A model generated the notes under the pieces. It did not search any database and was not told where the DNA came from. It saw only the letters and a list, made by a program, of their open reading frames with translations. This document shows, in pieces, positions 35,295 to 42,970 of a DNA stretch of 64,000 nucleotides. The stretch spans positions 1,367,556 to 1,431,555 of the forward strand of contig CP129486.1 in the NCBI GenBank assembly GCA_030584005.1, given 5' to 3'. Origin of the DNA: Bdellovibrionota bacterium (GTDB lineage: Bacteria > Bdellovibrionota_C > UBA2361 > JAFLCA01). Made by a program: the position numbers and the translations under genes. Within the stretch, counting starts at the first letter, position 1. Each line of letters starts with the position of its first letter.

Positions 35295-36545
35295 ATGGTC
35301 CAGAAACGGTCTTCCAAGCAGCATATCGAACTCACTGAAACATTTGGGGCGCATAACTATGCCCCTCTTGAGGTGGTGTTGTCGCGAGGCGAAGGTGCAT
35401 GGGTCTGGGACGTTGAGGGCAAGCGTTACCTCGACATGCTGAGTGCCTACAGCGCCCTCAATTTTGGTCACTGCCATCCGCGCATTCAAAAAACGGCGCA
35501 TGCCCAGCTTGATCTACTCACCCTCACCAGTCGTGCCTTCTACAATGATACGCTCGGAGTAATGTGCGAGAAGCTCGCCACGCTTTGTGGGATGGAGCAG
35601 GTATTGCTCATGAACTCGGGAGCGGAGGCGGTGGAGACGGCGATCAAAATGGCGCGTCGCTGGGGATACAGAGAGAAGGGTATTCCACGAGACAAAGCAG
35701 AGATAATCTGTTTCTCCAACAACTTTCATGGGCGTACGACTACTATCGTAGGCATGAGCACCTCAGAGTCCTCGCGGGCGGACTTCGGACCTTTCACACC
35801 AGGGTTTGTGGTAGTCCCCTTCAACGACAAAGCGGCGCTCGACGCGGCGATTACTCGCAATACCTGTGCAGTGTTGATTGAACCTATCCAGGGGGAGGCG
35901 GGCATTATTATCCCGGATAGCGGGTTCCTCAGTCATGTGCGTGCGGTGTGTACTGGGCATAATGCCCTTATGATTGCGGATGAGATCCAAACTGGTCTTT
36001 GCCGCACTGGCAAAATCTTTGCTTGCAATCACGAGGCGGTGATACCTGATGCCTACCTGCTGGGGAAATCGCTGGGCGGCGGTATCACGCCGATTTCGGC
36101 AGTCGTGTCCAGCAGGTCGGTAATGCAGGTGTTCACCCCCGGTTCTCACGGCAGCACATTCGGAGGCAATCCGCTCGCCTGTGCCGTAGCAGAAACAGTG
36201 CTCGATCTTATCATCGAAGAGCGTCCGCATGAGCGTGCCGCCAAGCTCGGAGCCTGGTTCGTGGAAGAGTTAAGAGGCCTCAATAGCCCTTACATCTCAG
36301 CAGTACGAGGCAGGGGCCTGCTGATTGGCGTCGACATTCTACCCGAGTACGGCAAGGCCAAGGACTTTTGCCATGCTCTGCTGGATGTCGGGCTGTTGTG
36401 CAAGGACACGAGAGAACAGACTATTCGATTCGCACCGCCGCTTATTATCTCCGAAGAGGATCTGCGCTGGGCACTCGAACGAATAGCCCTGGTATTTGCC
36501 CGCAAGGACAAGGTGAGCAGAGCCGGGCAACCTTGCAATATCTAA
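35295..36545 (+). CDS. rocD: class III aminotransferase, ornithine aminotransferase type
   Basis: A 416-residue PLP enzyme of fold type I. The start at 35295 has AGGGG upstream. The sequence follows ornithine--oxo-acid aminotransferase: AHNYAPLEVVLSRGEGAWVW, DVEGKRYLDMLSAYSALNFG, HCHPRI, LLMNSGAEAVETAIKMARRW, CFSNNFHGRTTTIVGMS, IADEIQTGLCRTGK, and the PLP-lysine motif LGKSLGGG. It would convert ornithine and 2-oxoglutarate to glutamate-5-semialdehyde and glutamate, linking arginine and proline metabolism. Acetylornithine or lysine aminotransferase activity is possible. The gene is convergent with a saccharopine-dehydrogenase-like gene 65 bp away, so a role in basic amino acid breakdown is plausible. 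Confidence 0.88.
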   Translation: MVQKRSSKQHIELTETFGAHNYAPLEVVLSRGEGAWVWDVEGKRYLDMLSAYSALNFGHCHPRIQKTAHAQLDLLTLTSRAFYNDTLGVMCEKLATLCGMEQVLLMNSGAEAVETAIKMARRWGYREKGIPRDKAEIICFSNNFHGRTTTIVGMSTSESSRADFGPFTPGFVVVPFNDKAALDAAITRNTCAVLIEPIQGEAGIIIPDSGFLSHVRAVCTGHNALMIADEIQTGLCRTGKIFACNHEAVIPDAYLLGKSLGGGITPISAVVSSRSVMQVFTPGSHGSTFGGNPLACAVAETVLDLIIEERPHERAAKLGAWFVEELRGLNSPYISAVRGRGLLIGVDILPEYGKAKDFCHALLDVGLLCKDTREQTIRFAPPLIISEEDLRWALERIALVFARKDKVSRAGQPCNI

Positions 36546-36609
36546 ATAATGCCCCAAAAAGAGCGTCCAGTCATGGCGGGCAATTCTCGGTTTAAGGGCC
36601 CCTCCGCTG

Positions 36610-37698
36610 TTAAGAGCTTCTGTAGAATCTTCCGAACTCGTGGCTAAGGAAGCTTTCGAGTGAGATCTCCTCTGGGCGATGCACTCCGGCCGAGCCGGTA
36701 ATCTTTCCGGCGAGAGTCATATCGAGCGGCACGCACACACCGGACGCGGTCGAAACTTGAATCGCATTTAGCGCAAGCGATCCCACCGTGGCACCCCGGA
36801 CGTCAGAGGTAAAGTTGTGTTGCATGAGAGTTCCATTACGAATGCCTAATGCCTCGACATAAATGAGGCAGCGATCCTGAGAGGTATTGGCAATACTGCG
36901 CTCAAAGATTGATTTCAGCTCGTTGCGATGATCGATAAACCGAAGTTCATGCAACAAAAAGGTAATGAGTTCGTGGTGGCCGGGGTAGCGGATGGTTTTG
37001 TAGTTCAAGTTCCGCACTTTGCCCTGCAGGGTTTGCCACAAGGATCCAAGACCCCCTGAAGTGTTGAATGCTTCATACTCGGTGCCCGCGATGGAGAATC
37101 GCTCGTATCCCTCAAGCGCTTGAACGACGGTTGGCACTCCGTCAATAATCGCTTCGCCGGGGTTACAGTACTCGTTGATTAGTCCATCGGTTGACCAGGT
37201 AAGATTGTATTTTAGGCGGTTCGATGGAAACTGGGGAAGTGCGCCGACTCTGAGCTTCAGTGTATCGAGACTCTCAAAGGTATGAGCAAGGCTCAATGCT
37301 GCGATACTTATAAAACCCGGGGCTAATCCGCATTGTGGGAAGAACATCCCCTGGGCCCCTTGGGCTATTGCTCCGACGGCCTTGGTGGTTTCTACGTCTT
37401 CAGTCAGATCGAAGTAGTGAATACCCAATGAGCGGGCAAGTTCGGCGACTTTTGTGTTCAGGAAGAAGGGCAGGGCGCTCACTACAGCCTGAACACCCTT
37501 CAATGAGCTCGCCATCTTGCTCGGGTTGCTTAGATCAAGGGGATGCAGGGTTACTGCTTGGGGAAAGGCCGATGCAAGCTGTTTCCCGGTCTTCTCGTTT
37601 AGATCAAATGCACGGACTTTATAGCGGCCTGAGGAGGCCAGAATTGCGGTGATAGCGACTCCAATCTTACCTGTACCGAAAAGGGCGATGTCGAACAT
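36610..37698 (-). CDS. saccharopine dehydrogenase / lysine dehydrogenase-like protein
   Basis: A 362-residue oxidoreductase. The NAD(P)-binding N-terminus is ALFGTGKIGVAITAILASSG, followed by VRAFDLNEKTGKQLASAF and LKGVQAVVSALPFFLNTKVA, the layout of the saccharopine dehydrogenase family. FPQCGLAPGFISIAALSLAH matches the substrate-domain entry motif of lysine 6-dehydrogenase and related enzymes, which oxidise lysine or saccharopine. GGGAGG eight bases before the ATG is a strong site. It is the convergent neighbour of the ornithine-type aminotransferase. Exact substrate uncertain (lysine, saccharopine, carboxyspermidine). Confidence 0.82.
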   Translation of the reverse strand: MFDIALFGTGKIGVAITAILASSGRYKVRAFDLNEKTGKQLASAFPQAVTLHPLDLSNPSKMASSLKGVQAVVSALPFFLNTKVAELARSLGIHYFDLTEDVETTKAVGAIAQGAQGMFFPQCGLAPGFISIAALSLAHTFESLDTLKLRVGALPQFPSNRLKYNLTWSTDGLINEYCNPGEAIIDGVPTVVQALEGYERFSIAGTEYEAFNTSGGLGSLWQTLQGKVRNLNYKTIRYPGHHELITFLLHELRFIDHRNELKSIFERSIANTSQDRCLIYVEALGIRNGTLMQHNFTSDVRGATVGSLALNAIQVSTASGVCVPLDMTLAGKITGSAGVHRPEEISLESFLSHEFGRFYRSS

Positions 37699-38027
37699 AG
37701 CGCTTAAACCTCCCAGCGGCTATTCGACTATATAGGTCCTTAAACCCAGATAGTCAGAAAGCTCCCCCTTGCACATATCACGGCAGTTCCCATGCTGACT
37801 ATCCAGCGTAATAGGTGACACCGGGGAGCCTGAGCAACAGAGGTCAACCTGCGGCTTCCCCGTCAATTGCAGGGACGTTATGCGGCAACTTCGTAGAAGG
37901 GAGTAGGTAACTATCCTATCCTTCGAGAATCACGGCATCTTGCGGAAAGTTCGCGGGGAGGCTGGTCGATTCTTTCTCTACAAGGCGGGGCCACAGGGTC
38001 CGTATATGCGCGGGGGTTGCAGTATAT
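37699..38027. other. divergent intergenic region with a stable hairpin
   Basis: A 329-bp gap between the saccharopine-dehydrogenase-like gene and the receiver gene. A hairpin of GGGGAGCC with GGCTTCCCC encloses AGGT/ACCT at about 37824-37863. I compared it by eye with cobalamin, TPP, c-di-GMP and SAH riboswitch cores and found no match. Promoters not identified. Confidence 0.45.
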
Positions 38028-38429
38028 ATGACATGCATCTTACTGATCGATGACAGTGCGGAGATTCGAACGCTTGTCGGTGACCTGCTCACCGGATCGA
38101 CCTACCAGTACTGTGCAGTGTCATCGCCTGAGGAAGCGCACGCCATTTGTGCACAGGTCAAGGTTGATCTGATCCTGTGTGATTTAGTGCTGAGGATGCA
38201 GGCGGAGGATGGCCAGATTGATGAGTTGAATGTCAGCGCAATGGTCGGACTGAGAGCTATTTCCGAGTTTGCTGCCCGGCGGCCGGAATGTCCGGTGGTG
38301 GCCATGAGTGGCGCTCTTACAGGTGAGCCGCTTAAAGCCGTTGAACGGTTCGGAGCTACGGGTACACTCTCAAAACCATTTTCGCGAAGGCAGCTGCTTG
38401 ATGTAATCGATCAGGCATTGGCAGCCTGA
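38028..38429 (+). CDS. stand-alone response regulator receiver
   Basis: A 133-residue CheY-like receiver domain with no output domain. The acidic pocket is D8/D9 (LLIDDS), the phospho-acceptor is D52 (LILCDLVL), the switch Ser is S94 (VAMSG), and the conserved Lys is K116 (LSKPF). All catalytic positions are kept. There is an extra ~14-residue loop after the phosphorylated Asp (RMQAEDGQIDELNV) compared with CheY. No histidine kinase is adjacent, so its partner is unknown; it could relay or sink phosphate in a motility or other network. Confidence 0.9.
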   Translation: MTCILLIDDSAEIRTLVGDLLTGSTYQYCAVSSPEEAHAICAQVKVDLILCDLVLRMQAEDGQIDELNVSAMVGLRAISEFAARRPECPVVAMSGALTGEPLKAVERFGATGTLSKPFSRRQLLDVIDQALAA

Positions 38430-38515
38430 GGTATATCGCTGATCGATTCGCTTTCACGCACTATCGCCGCTAGCTGAAGCAGCCGGGAAGGAAAGGCAAA
38501 AAGAGAAAGAAGAAT

Positions 38516-38598
38516 TGGTGAGGACAGGATTCGAACCTGTGAAGGCATAAGCCAGCAGATTTACAGTCTGCCCCCTTTGGCCGCTCGGGAACCTCACC
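38516..38598 (-). tRNA. tRNA-Tyr(GTA)
   Basis: Reverse strand GGTGAGG...CCTCACC with anticodon stem GCAGA/TCTGC and loop CTGTAAA (anticodon GTA). A long variable arm follows, typical of bacterial tRNA-Tyr, and the T-loop is TTCGAAT. CCA not encoded. It corresponds to tyrU of the classical Thr-Tyr-Gly-Thr-tuf cluster. Confidence 0.97.
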
Positions 38599-38746
38599 GT
38601 GCTTCGCTGCGATCACGCCTTGTCCGGGCCGCCTCTGGCCAGATTCCAAGGTATCTACACAGCGTCGTTGCGCATTGTTCAGAATAATCTCATTGCTGAG
38701 AGTAATATGGCCTGTCAGCCAAAGACGCCCGGAGGCGAGCGAAGGC

Positions 38747-38822
<76 letters not shown>

Positions 38823-38961
38823 GGCCGGTGGGCATTATGGGGAAATTGTGACTCAGTGTAAACCCGGGGGTAAGTTATCGGATGAAAATAGATTTCTCAA
38901 AGTAAGGGTGTGCTGCCGAATTGAGATCTTACCTGATTGTGTTTAGGATGCAGCGATTATG

Positions 38962-39069
38962 GGCGAGCATCCTGACTGCTGCGCAACCTACGGGGTGTGC
39001 GGAGAGAGGCCAGGAAGGAGTATGCCAACTTAGCTCAATTGGCAGAGCAACGGTTTTGTAAACCGTAGG
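38962..39069 (+). repeat. 108-bp direct repeat, first copy, ending in a truncated tRNA-Thr
   Basis: Positions 38962-39069 match 39129-39236 exactly as far as I can compare (offset 167). The last 46 bases (39024-39069) are the 5' two-thirds of tRNA-Thr(TGT), up to the end of the anticodon stem plus AGG. Beyond that the T-arm and acceptor 3' strand are replaced by a hairpin with arms ACGTAACCG (39070-39078) and CGGTTACGT (39100-39108). The truncated copy cannot form a normal tRNA. This region and the following spacer form the 38823-39190 gap. Confidence 0.85.
39024..39069 (+). pseudogene. truncated tRNA-Thr(TGT) copy
   Basis: Identical to bases 1-46 of the intact tRNA at 39191 (GCCAACT acceptor strand, D-arm, anticodon arm with loop TTTGTAA) but lacks the T-arm and 3' acceptor strand. 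A fragment of this kind could still be transcribed, but there is no evidence for a function. Confidence 0.85.
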
Positions 39070-39128
39070 ACGTAACCGGAGTGAGCGGAGCGAACAGGAC
39101 GGTTACGTAAGATGGGAGGATGCGAGCT

Positions 39129-39236
39129 GGCGAGCATCCTGACTGCTGCGCAACCTACGGGGTGTGCGGAGAGAGGCCAGGAAGGAGTATGCCAACTTAG
39201 CTCAATTGGCAGAGCAACGGTTTTGTAAACCGTAGG
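39129..39236 (+). repeat. 108-bp direct repeat, second copy
   Basis: Second copy of the repeat at 38962-39069. It includes the upstream flank of tRNA-Thr(TGT), hence probably its promoter region, and the first 46 bases of the intact tRNA gene. Confidence 0.85.
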
Positions 39237-39266
39237 TTGCGGGTTCAAGTCCCGCAGTTGGCTCCA
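39191..39266 (+). tRNA. tRNA-Thr(TGT)
   Basis: GCCAACT...AGTTGGC T CCA with anticodon stem ACGGT/ACCGT, loop TTTGTAA (anticodon TGT), T-stem GCGGG/CCCGC and T-loop TTCAAGT. CCA encoded. Confidence 0.97.
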
Positions 39267-39353
39267 TCGGCAGTTTAGAGGTATTGTAGTGGGCCTTGCC
39301 CAGAGGGTTACGTCTTTCAGAATAGGTGGCTCAAAGTGTGAGCAACCTGTTGT

Positions 39354-39430
39354 GCGGGAGTAGCTCAGTTGGCTAGAGCATCAGCCTTCCAAGCTGAGGG
39401 TCGCGAGTTCGAGTCTCGTCTCCCGCTCCA
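39354..39430 (+). tRNA. tRNA-Gly(TCC)
   Basis: GCGGGAG...CTCCCGC T CCA with anticodon stem TCAGC/GCTGA, loop CTTCCAA (anticodon TCC) and T-loop TTCGAGT. CCA encoded. Its last bases are duplicated 240 bp downstream, and a ~20-base reverse-complement copy of its T-arm/acceptor occurs twice in the repeat region that follows. Confidence 0.97.
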
Positions 39431-39865
39431 TATTTTTGGCTTCTCAAACCTGGCCTTGCCAGGATTTGAGATACGCTGAGATTTTGGCTTCTCAAACTTG
39501 GCGTTGCCAAGATTTGAGATACGCTGAGATTTTGGCTTCTCAAACTTGGCGTTGCCAAGATTTGAGATACGCTGAATTACGGCTGGTTCGCGGGAGACGA
39601 GACTCGAACCAGCAAACAGGGCGAGGCTCTCCCCGTGCCTTCGGCACGGGGTGTTGCGTCTCCCGCTCCATATTTTTGGCTTCTCAAACCTGGCGTTGCC
39701 AGGATTTGAGATACGCTGAGATTTTGGCTTCTCAAACCTGGCCTTGCCAGGATTTGAGATACGCTGAGATTTTGGCTTCTCAAACCTGGCGTTGCCAGGA
39801 TTTGAGATACGCTGAATTACGGCTGGTTCGCGGGAGACGAGACTCGAACCAGCAAACAGGGCGAG
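39417..39865 (+). repeat. tandem 240-bp-period duplication with six 48-bp hairpin repeats
   Basis: Positions 39417-39625 and 39657-39865 are near-identical with offset 240. Each unit starts with the 3' end of tRNA-Gly (CGTCTCCCGCTCCA), then has three repeats of period 48 (starting 39433, 39481, 39529 and 39673, 39721, 39769). Each repeat is a hairpin CTCAAA-(6 bases)-GTT or CTT-(6 bases)-TTTGAG followed by GATACGCTGA. The unit ends with a 9-bp hairpin GCTGGTTCG/CGAACCAGC whose interior is the reverse complement of the tRNA-Gly T-arm and acceptor. The inner six-base stem is CCTGGC/GCCAGG in four copies and CTTGGC/GCCAAG in two, a compensatory change. Fills the 39431-39891 gap. Confidence 0.9.
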
Positions 39866-39891
39866 TCTACAGCCGTGTTGGTTGTCGAAGT

Positions 39892-39967
39892 ACGCCAGTA
39901 GCTCAATTGGTAGAGCAACGGATTCCAAATCCGTAGGTTGTGGGTTCGATTCCTACCTGGCGTGCCA
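39892..39967 (+). tRNA. tRNA-Trp(CCA)
   Basis: ACGCCAG...CTGGCGT G CCA with anticodon stem ACGGA/TCCGT, loop TTCCAAA (anticodon CCA) and T-loop TTCGATT. CCA encoded. In many bacteria tRNA-Trp directly precedes secE-nusG; here 6.5 kb of other genes intervene. Confidence 0.97.
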
Positions 39968-40058
39968 CTTTCCTTTGCACTTTTATTCCATTCGTGCACA
40001 CTGCCAAGAGCGACATGCACTACGCATGTTTTGATGCTTCCTTTTTGAGGTTGTCCGT

Positions 40059-42968
40059 ATGCCACAGTCTCCGTCATTTGATGCCCTTGGCTTTCGTGAA
40101 TTGCGTCGGCAGTCGGTGAAGGAGTTAGGAGGGGAGATACGCCTCCTTAGACATACCAGCGGTGCCGAAGTGCTGGTTGTCGACAATGACGACACTAATC
40201 GAGTGTTTTGTATAGGACTGCGCACCCCGCCCACCAATGCAACCGGTGTTGAGCACATAATGGAGCACTCAGTGCTCTCTGGCTCGAAACGATACCCGCT
40301 CCGAGATCCGTTCGTTGAGATGGTCAAGAGTTCGCTCTACACCTTTCTCAATGCGATGACCTTCCCGGACCGCACGATTTACCCTGTGGCGAGTCAAAAC
40401 GGAGCCGATTTCGCCAACCTCACCCGCGTGTATCTCGACGCGGTATATGCCCCACTCATTACCGAGGATACGTTCAAGCGTGAGGCGTGGCACTACGAAG
40501 TGGATGCAGAAACGAAGGCACTGCGACTAAGCGGTGTCGTGTTCAACGAGATGAAGGGGAATTACAGCAACCCAATGGCCTTGCTTTCGGATGGCGTCAC
40601 GCAGGAGCTGTTCCCGGAGACTTTTCTGCGCTTTGATTCGGGTGGGGATCCCCTCTGCATTCCCGATCTCAGCTACCAGGCATTTTCAGCCTTTCATAAA
40701 CAGTACTATTCGGCGCCCAACAGCAGGATCTTCATATACGGCAAGGATGCCGTCGCGATCGCACTGCCTTTGGTCAGAGAGTATCTGGAATCTGCGGGTC
40801 AGGTGGAACCCCCGCGTTGCGACTGGGGACTGCAGCAGCCGTTTGCCGCGCCGCGGCGGGTGGAGCGTTCATATCCTGTCGACAGCCTTGATGATCCCAA
40901 GTCGTTTGTCGTCTTGAACTGGGGGTATGCACAGCGCAAGGATCCGTCCTTCATACTCTTGCTGCGGGTCTTGGAGGAGGTGCTGCTGGGCAGTGACGGT
41001 GCGCCGTTGCGCAAGGCCTTAATACAATCCGGTCTTGGCGAGGGTATCGTGGGACATGGATTCGATGCCGGCTGTCACCAGTTGTACTTCTCCTTCGGAC
41101 TACAGGGAGTGCGCAATGACGGCGCCGCCCAGGTTGAGGCACTCATGCTGTCGGTGCTTGATACCCTGCACAGGCAAGGAATTTCACAGGAGCTGTTGGC
41201 AGCCGCGCTGCACTCGGTGGAGTTCTCAGTGCGAGAAGATGCAAATGCCAAGGATAAGGGCATGCGCGCCATGTATCGAAGCTATGAGTACTGGAACTAT
41301 GACTTGGATCCGATTGCTCCCCACTGCTTCGAGGAGCAGCTTGCCAGGATGCGCAGCGAACTCGCGCAAACCCCGCGCCTTTTCGAAGAACTGATAGCGA
41401 CACTATTCTTAAAGAACAATCATAGACTGTTGCTGATACTCAAGCCCAAGGTCGACTTTGTGGCCGAGCGGGAGAGCAAAGAAGCGGAGCGTCTGGAGTC
41501 GGTGGCGGCGCGGCTGTCGGATAAGGACAGGTCCGTGTTGTCGGCCGATGCGGAACGGCTCGCGGCGCTGGCCACTCAACCCGATGATCCGAAGGCGATT
41601 GCTGCGCTGCCGCAGCTGCAGTTGAAAGATCTCGATCCGAACATAAAGCGCACCCCCACCGAGCTGCTCAATTGGGAGATGCCGGTGCTCGCCCATGATC
41701 TGGATACGCACGGAATAGTATATCTGGATTGGGCAGCCAACCTGCGCGGGATTGATTTTGCACTACTGCCCTATGCGCAAGTCCTGGCGCGCCTGATGTT
41801 CGCTGTCGGGACCACGCAGTGCGCGTACGATGATTTCTCGATCCGCATCGCCTCAAAGACCGGAGGATTATGGGCTTCGCTGTTGGTGCAGCCGGTGCGG
41901 GGGAGCGAGCGTACAGATGCGCGATTCGTGCTGCATGCAAAGGTGCTGGACGCACATGTACCTTCAGTATTCGAGTTGTGGGGTGAAGCCCTCACCACGC
42001 TAAGACTAAATGATCGCTCGCGCATTCTGAACGTGCTCAAGGAGAGCCGTGCAGCGGCGGAGCAGCGGGTTATTTCGGAGGGCATGCGGCTTGCCATGCA
42101 GCGGGCCTCTGCTGGATTCCATCTGACCTCTCATATCAGCGACATGCTTGGCGGCATCGGCGCGATTGAGGGGCTCCGAGCAATGATTAAGGAGGCCGAG
42201 GAGAGCTGGCCTGTATTCCAAGGGAAGCTGGAGGCGGTGCAGCGCTATTTACTCTCCGGCAAGGACTGGCTTCTCAATATCAGCTGTGCCAAGAGCGGAT
42301 GGGAGAGGGTGCGTCAATCAGCACAGCCGCTTTCCGGGCTTATGGGCAAGGCCATTCACCCGGATGCGGAGTGGAGATTCGAGCCAAAGGTTACTGGGGA
42401 GGGGATTTATGTGCCATCTGATATGAACTATGTGGCACAATCCTTTGTGCTCCCCGAGGCGCGGGCCCCGTACCACGGTTCGATGCTGGTGCTATTGAAC
42501 GCGCTTTGGAGCTCGTGGCTGTGGAATCGGATCCGGGTGCAGGGTGGTGCGTATGGGTCGGCCTGTATTTTTAATCGCGACACGCGGATATTTTCCCTTG
42601 GCTCCTATCGTGATCCCCATGTGGCACGGACGCTTGAGGTCTTTGGGGAATTGAGTCGCCAAATTGAGACCCAGGCCTGGAACGATGACGACGTGCGGAG
42701 GGCGATAATAGGCTGCATTGGACAGATGGATGCGCCACAGACACCGGAGCATCGCGGCCGCGAAGCGATGAATCAATTCTTCTCAAAGCGATCCGAGGAC
42801 GATCTTCAGAAAGTGCGGGAAGAGGTGCTTAAAACGACGAAGGGCGACATCACACGCTGGGCCAGCGCCTTGGGCCCCTGTCAGAAGCAGGCGCGTGTCG
42901 TAGTCTTAGGTTCTGAACAGCTGATCCGGGCTCAAGCGCCCGCGCTCAGTGGAACGAGGCTTCTGTAG
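40059..42968 (+). CDS. M16C peptidase, PreP/Cym1-like
   Basis: A 969-residue zinc metallopeptidase of the presequence-protease type; members degrade unstructured peptides inside a closed chamber made of four M16 domains. The inverted zinc motif H66-I-M-E69-H70 (GVEHIMEHSVLSGSKRYPLR) is followed by DPFVEMVKSSLYTFLNAMTF and TFPDRTIYPVASQN, as in PreP, with the distal Glu in the following helix. Full length for the family. GAGG lies before the ATG. There is no signal peptide, so it acts in the cytoplasm. It is the first gene of a tight trio with the methyltransferase (2-bp gap) and crcB. Confidence 0.93.
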   Translation: MPQSPSFDALGFRELRRQSVKELGGEIRLLRHTSGAEVLVVDNDDTNRVFCIGLRTPPTNATGVEHIMEHSVLSGSKRYPLRDPFVEMVKSSLYTFLNAMTFPDRTIYPVASQNGADFANLTRVYLDAVYAPLITEDTFKREAWHYEVDAETKALRLSGVVFNEMKGNYSNPMALLSDGVTQELFPETFLRFDSGGDPLCIPDLSYQAFSAFHKQYYSAPNSRIFIYGKDAVAIALPLVREYLESAGQVEPPRCDWGLQQPFAAPRRVERSYPVDSLDDPKSFVVLNWGYAQRKDPSFILLLRVLEEVLLGSDGAPLRKALIQSGLGEGIVGHGFDAGCHQLYFSFGLQGVRNDGAAQVEALMLSVLDTLHRQGISQELLAAALHSVEFSVREDANAKDKGMRAMYRSYEYWNYDLDPIAPHCFEEQLARMRSELAQTPRLFEELIATLFLKNNHRLLLILKPKVDFVAERESKEAERLESVAARLSDKDRSVLSADAERLAALATQPDDPKAIAALPQLQLKDLDPNIKRTPTELLNWEMPVLAHDLDTHGIVYLDWAANLRGIDFALLPYAQVLARLMFAVGTTQCAYDDFSIRIASKTGGLWASLLVQPVRGSERTDARFVLHAKVLDAHVPSVFELWGEALTTLRLNDRSRILNVLKESRAAAEQRVISEGMRLAMQRASAGFHLTSHISDMLGGIGAIEGLRAMIKEAEESWPVFQGKLEAVQRYLLSGKDWLLNISCAKSGWERVRQSAQPLSGLMGKAIHPDAEWRFEPKVTGEGIYVPSDMNYVAQSFVLPEARAPYHGSMLVLLNALWSSWLWNRIRVQGGAYGSACIFNRDTRIFSLGSYRDPHVARTLEVFGELSRQIETQAWNDDDVRRAIIGCIGQMDAPQTPEHRGREAMNQFFSKRSEDDLQKVREEVLKTTKGDITRWASALGPCQKQARVVVLGSEQLIRAQAPALSGTRLL

Positions 42969-42970
42969 CG

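Noticed and set aside
37800-37870. Possible riboswitch in front of the lone receiver gene
   Set aside because: The hairpin is stable, but conserved cores of the cobalamin, TPP, c-di-GMP, glycine and SAH classes were not found, and the downstream gene gives no metabolic cue.
38962-39865. CRISPR array in the tRNA repeat region
   Set aside because: Repeats are contiguous 48-mers with no variable spacers of uniform length, no leader and no cas genes.
39365-39936. Long open frames on both strands through the tRNA-Gly/tRNA-Trp repeats, encoding 16-residue tandem repeats such as SQRISNPGNARFEKPK
   Set aside because: The 48-bp period is a multiple of three, so an absence of stops in one unit repeats in all. 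Frames are open on both strands, run into tRNA genes, and the sequence changes preserve hairpin pairing rather than codons.
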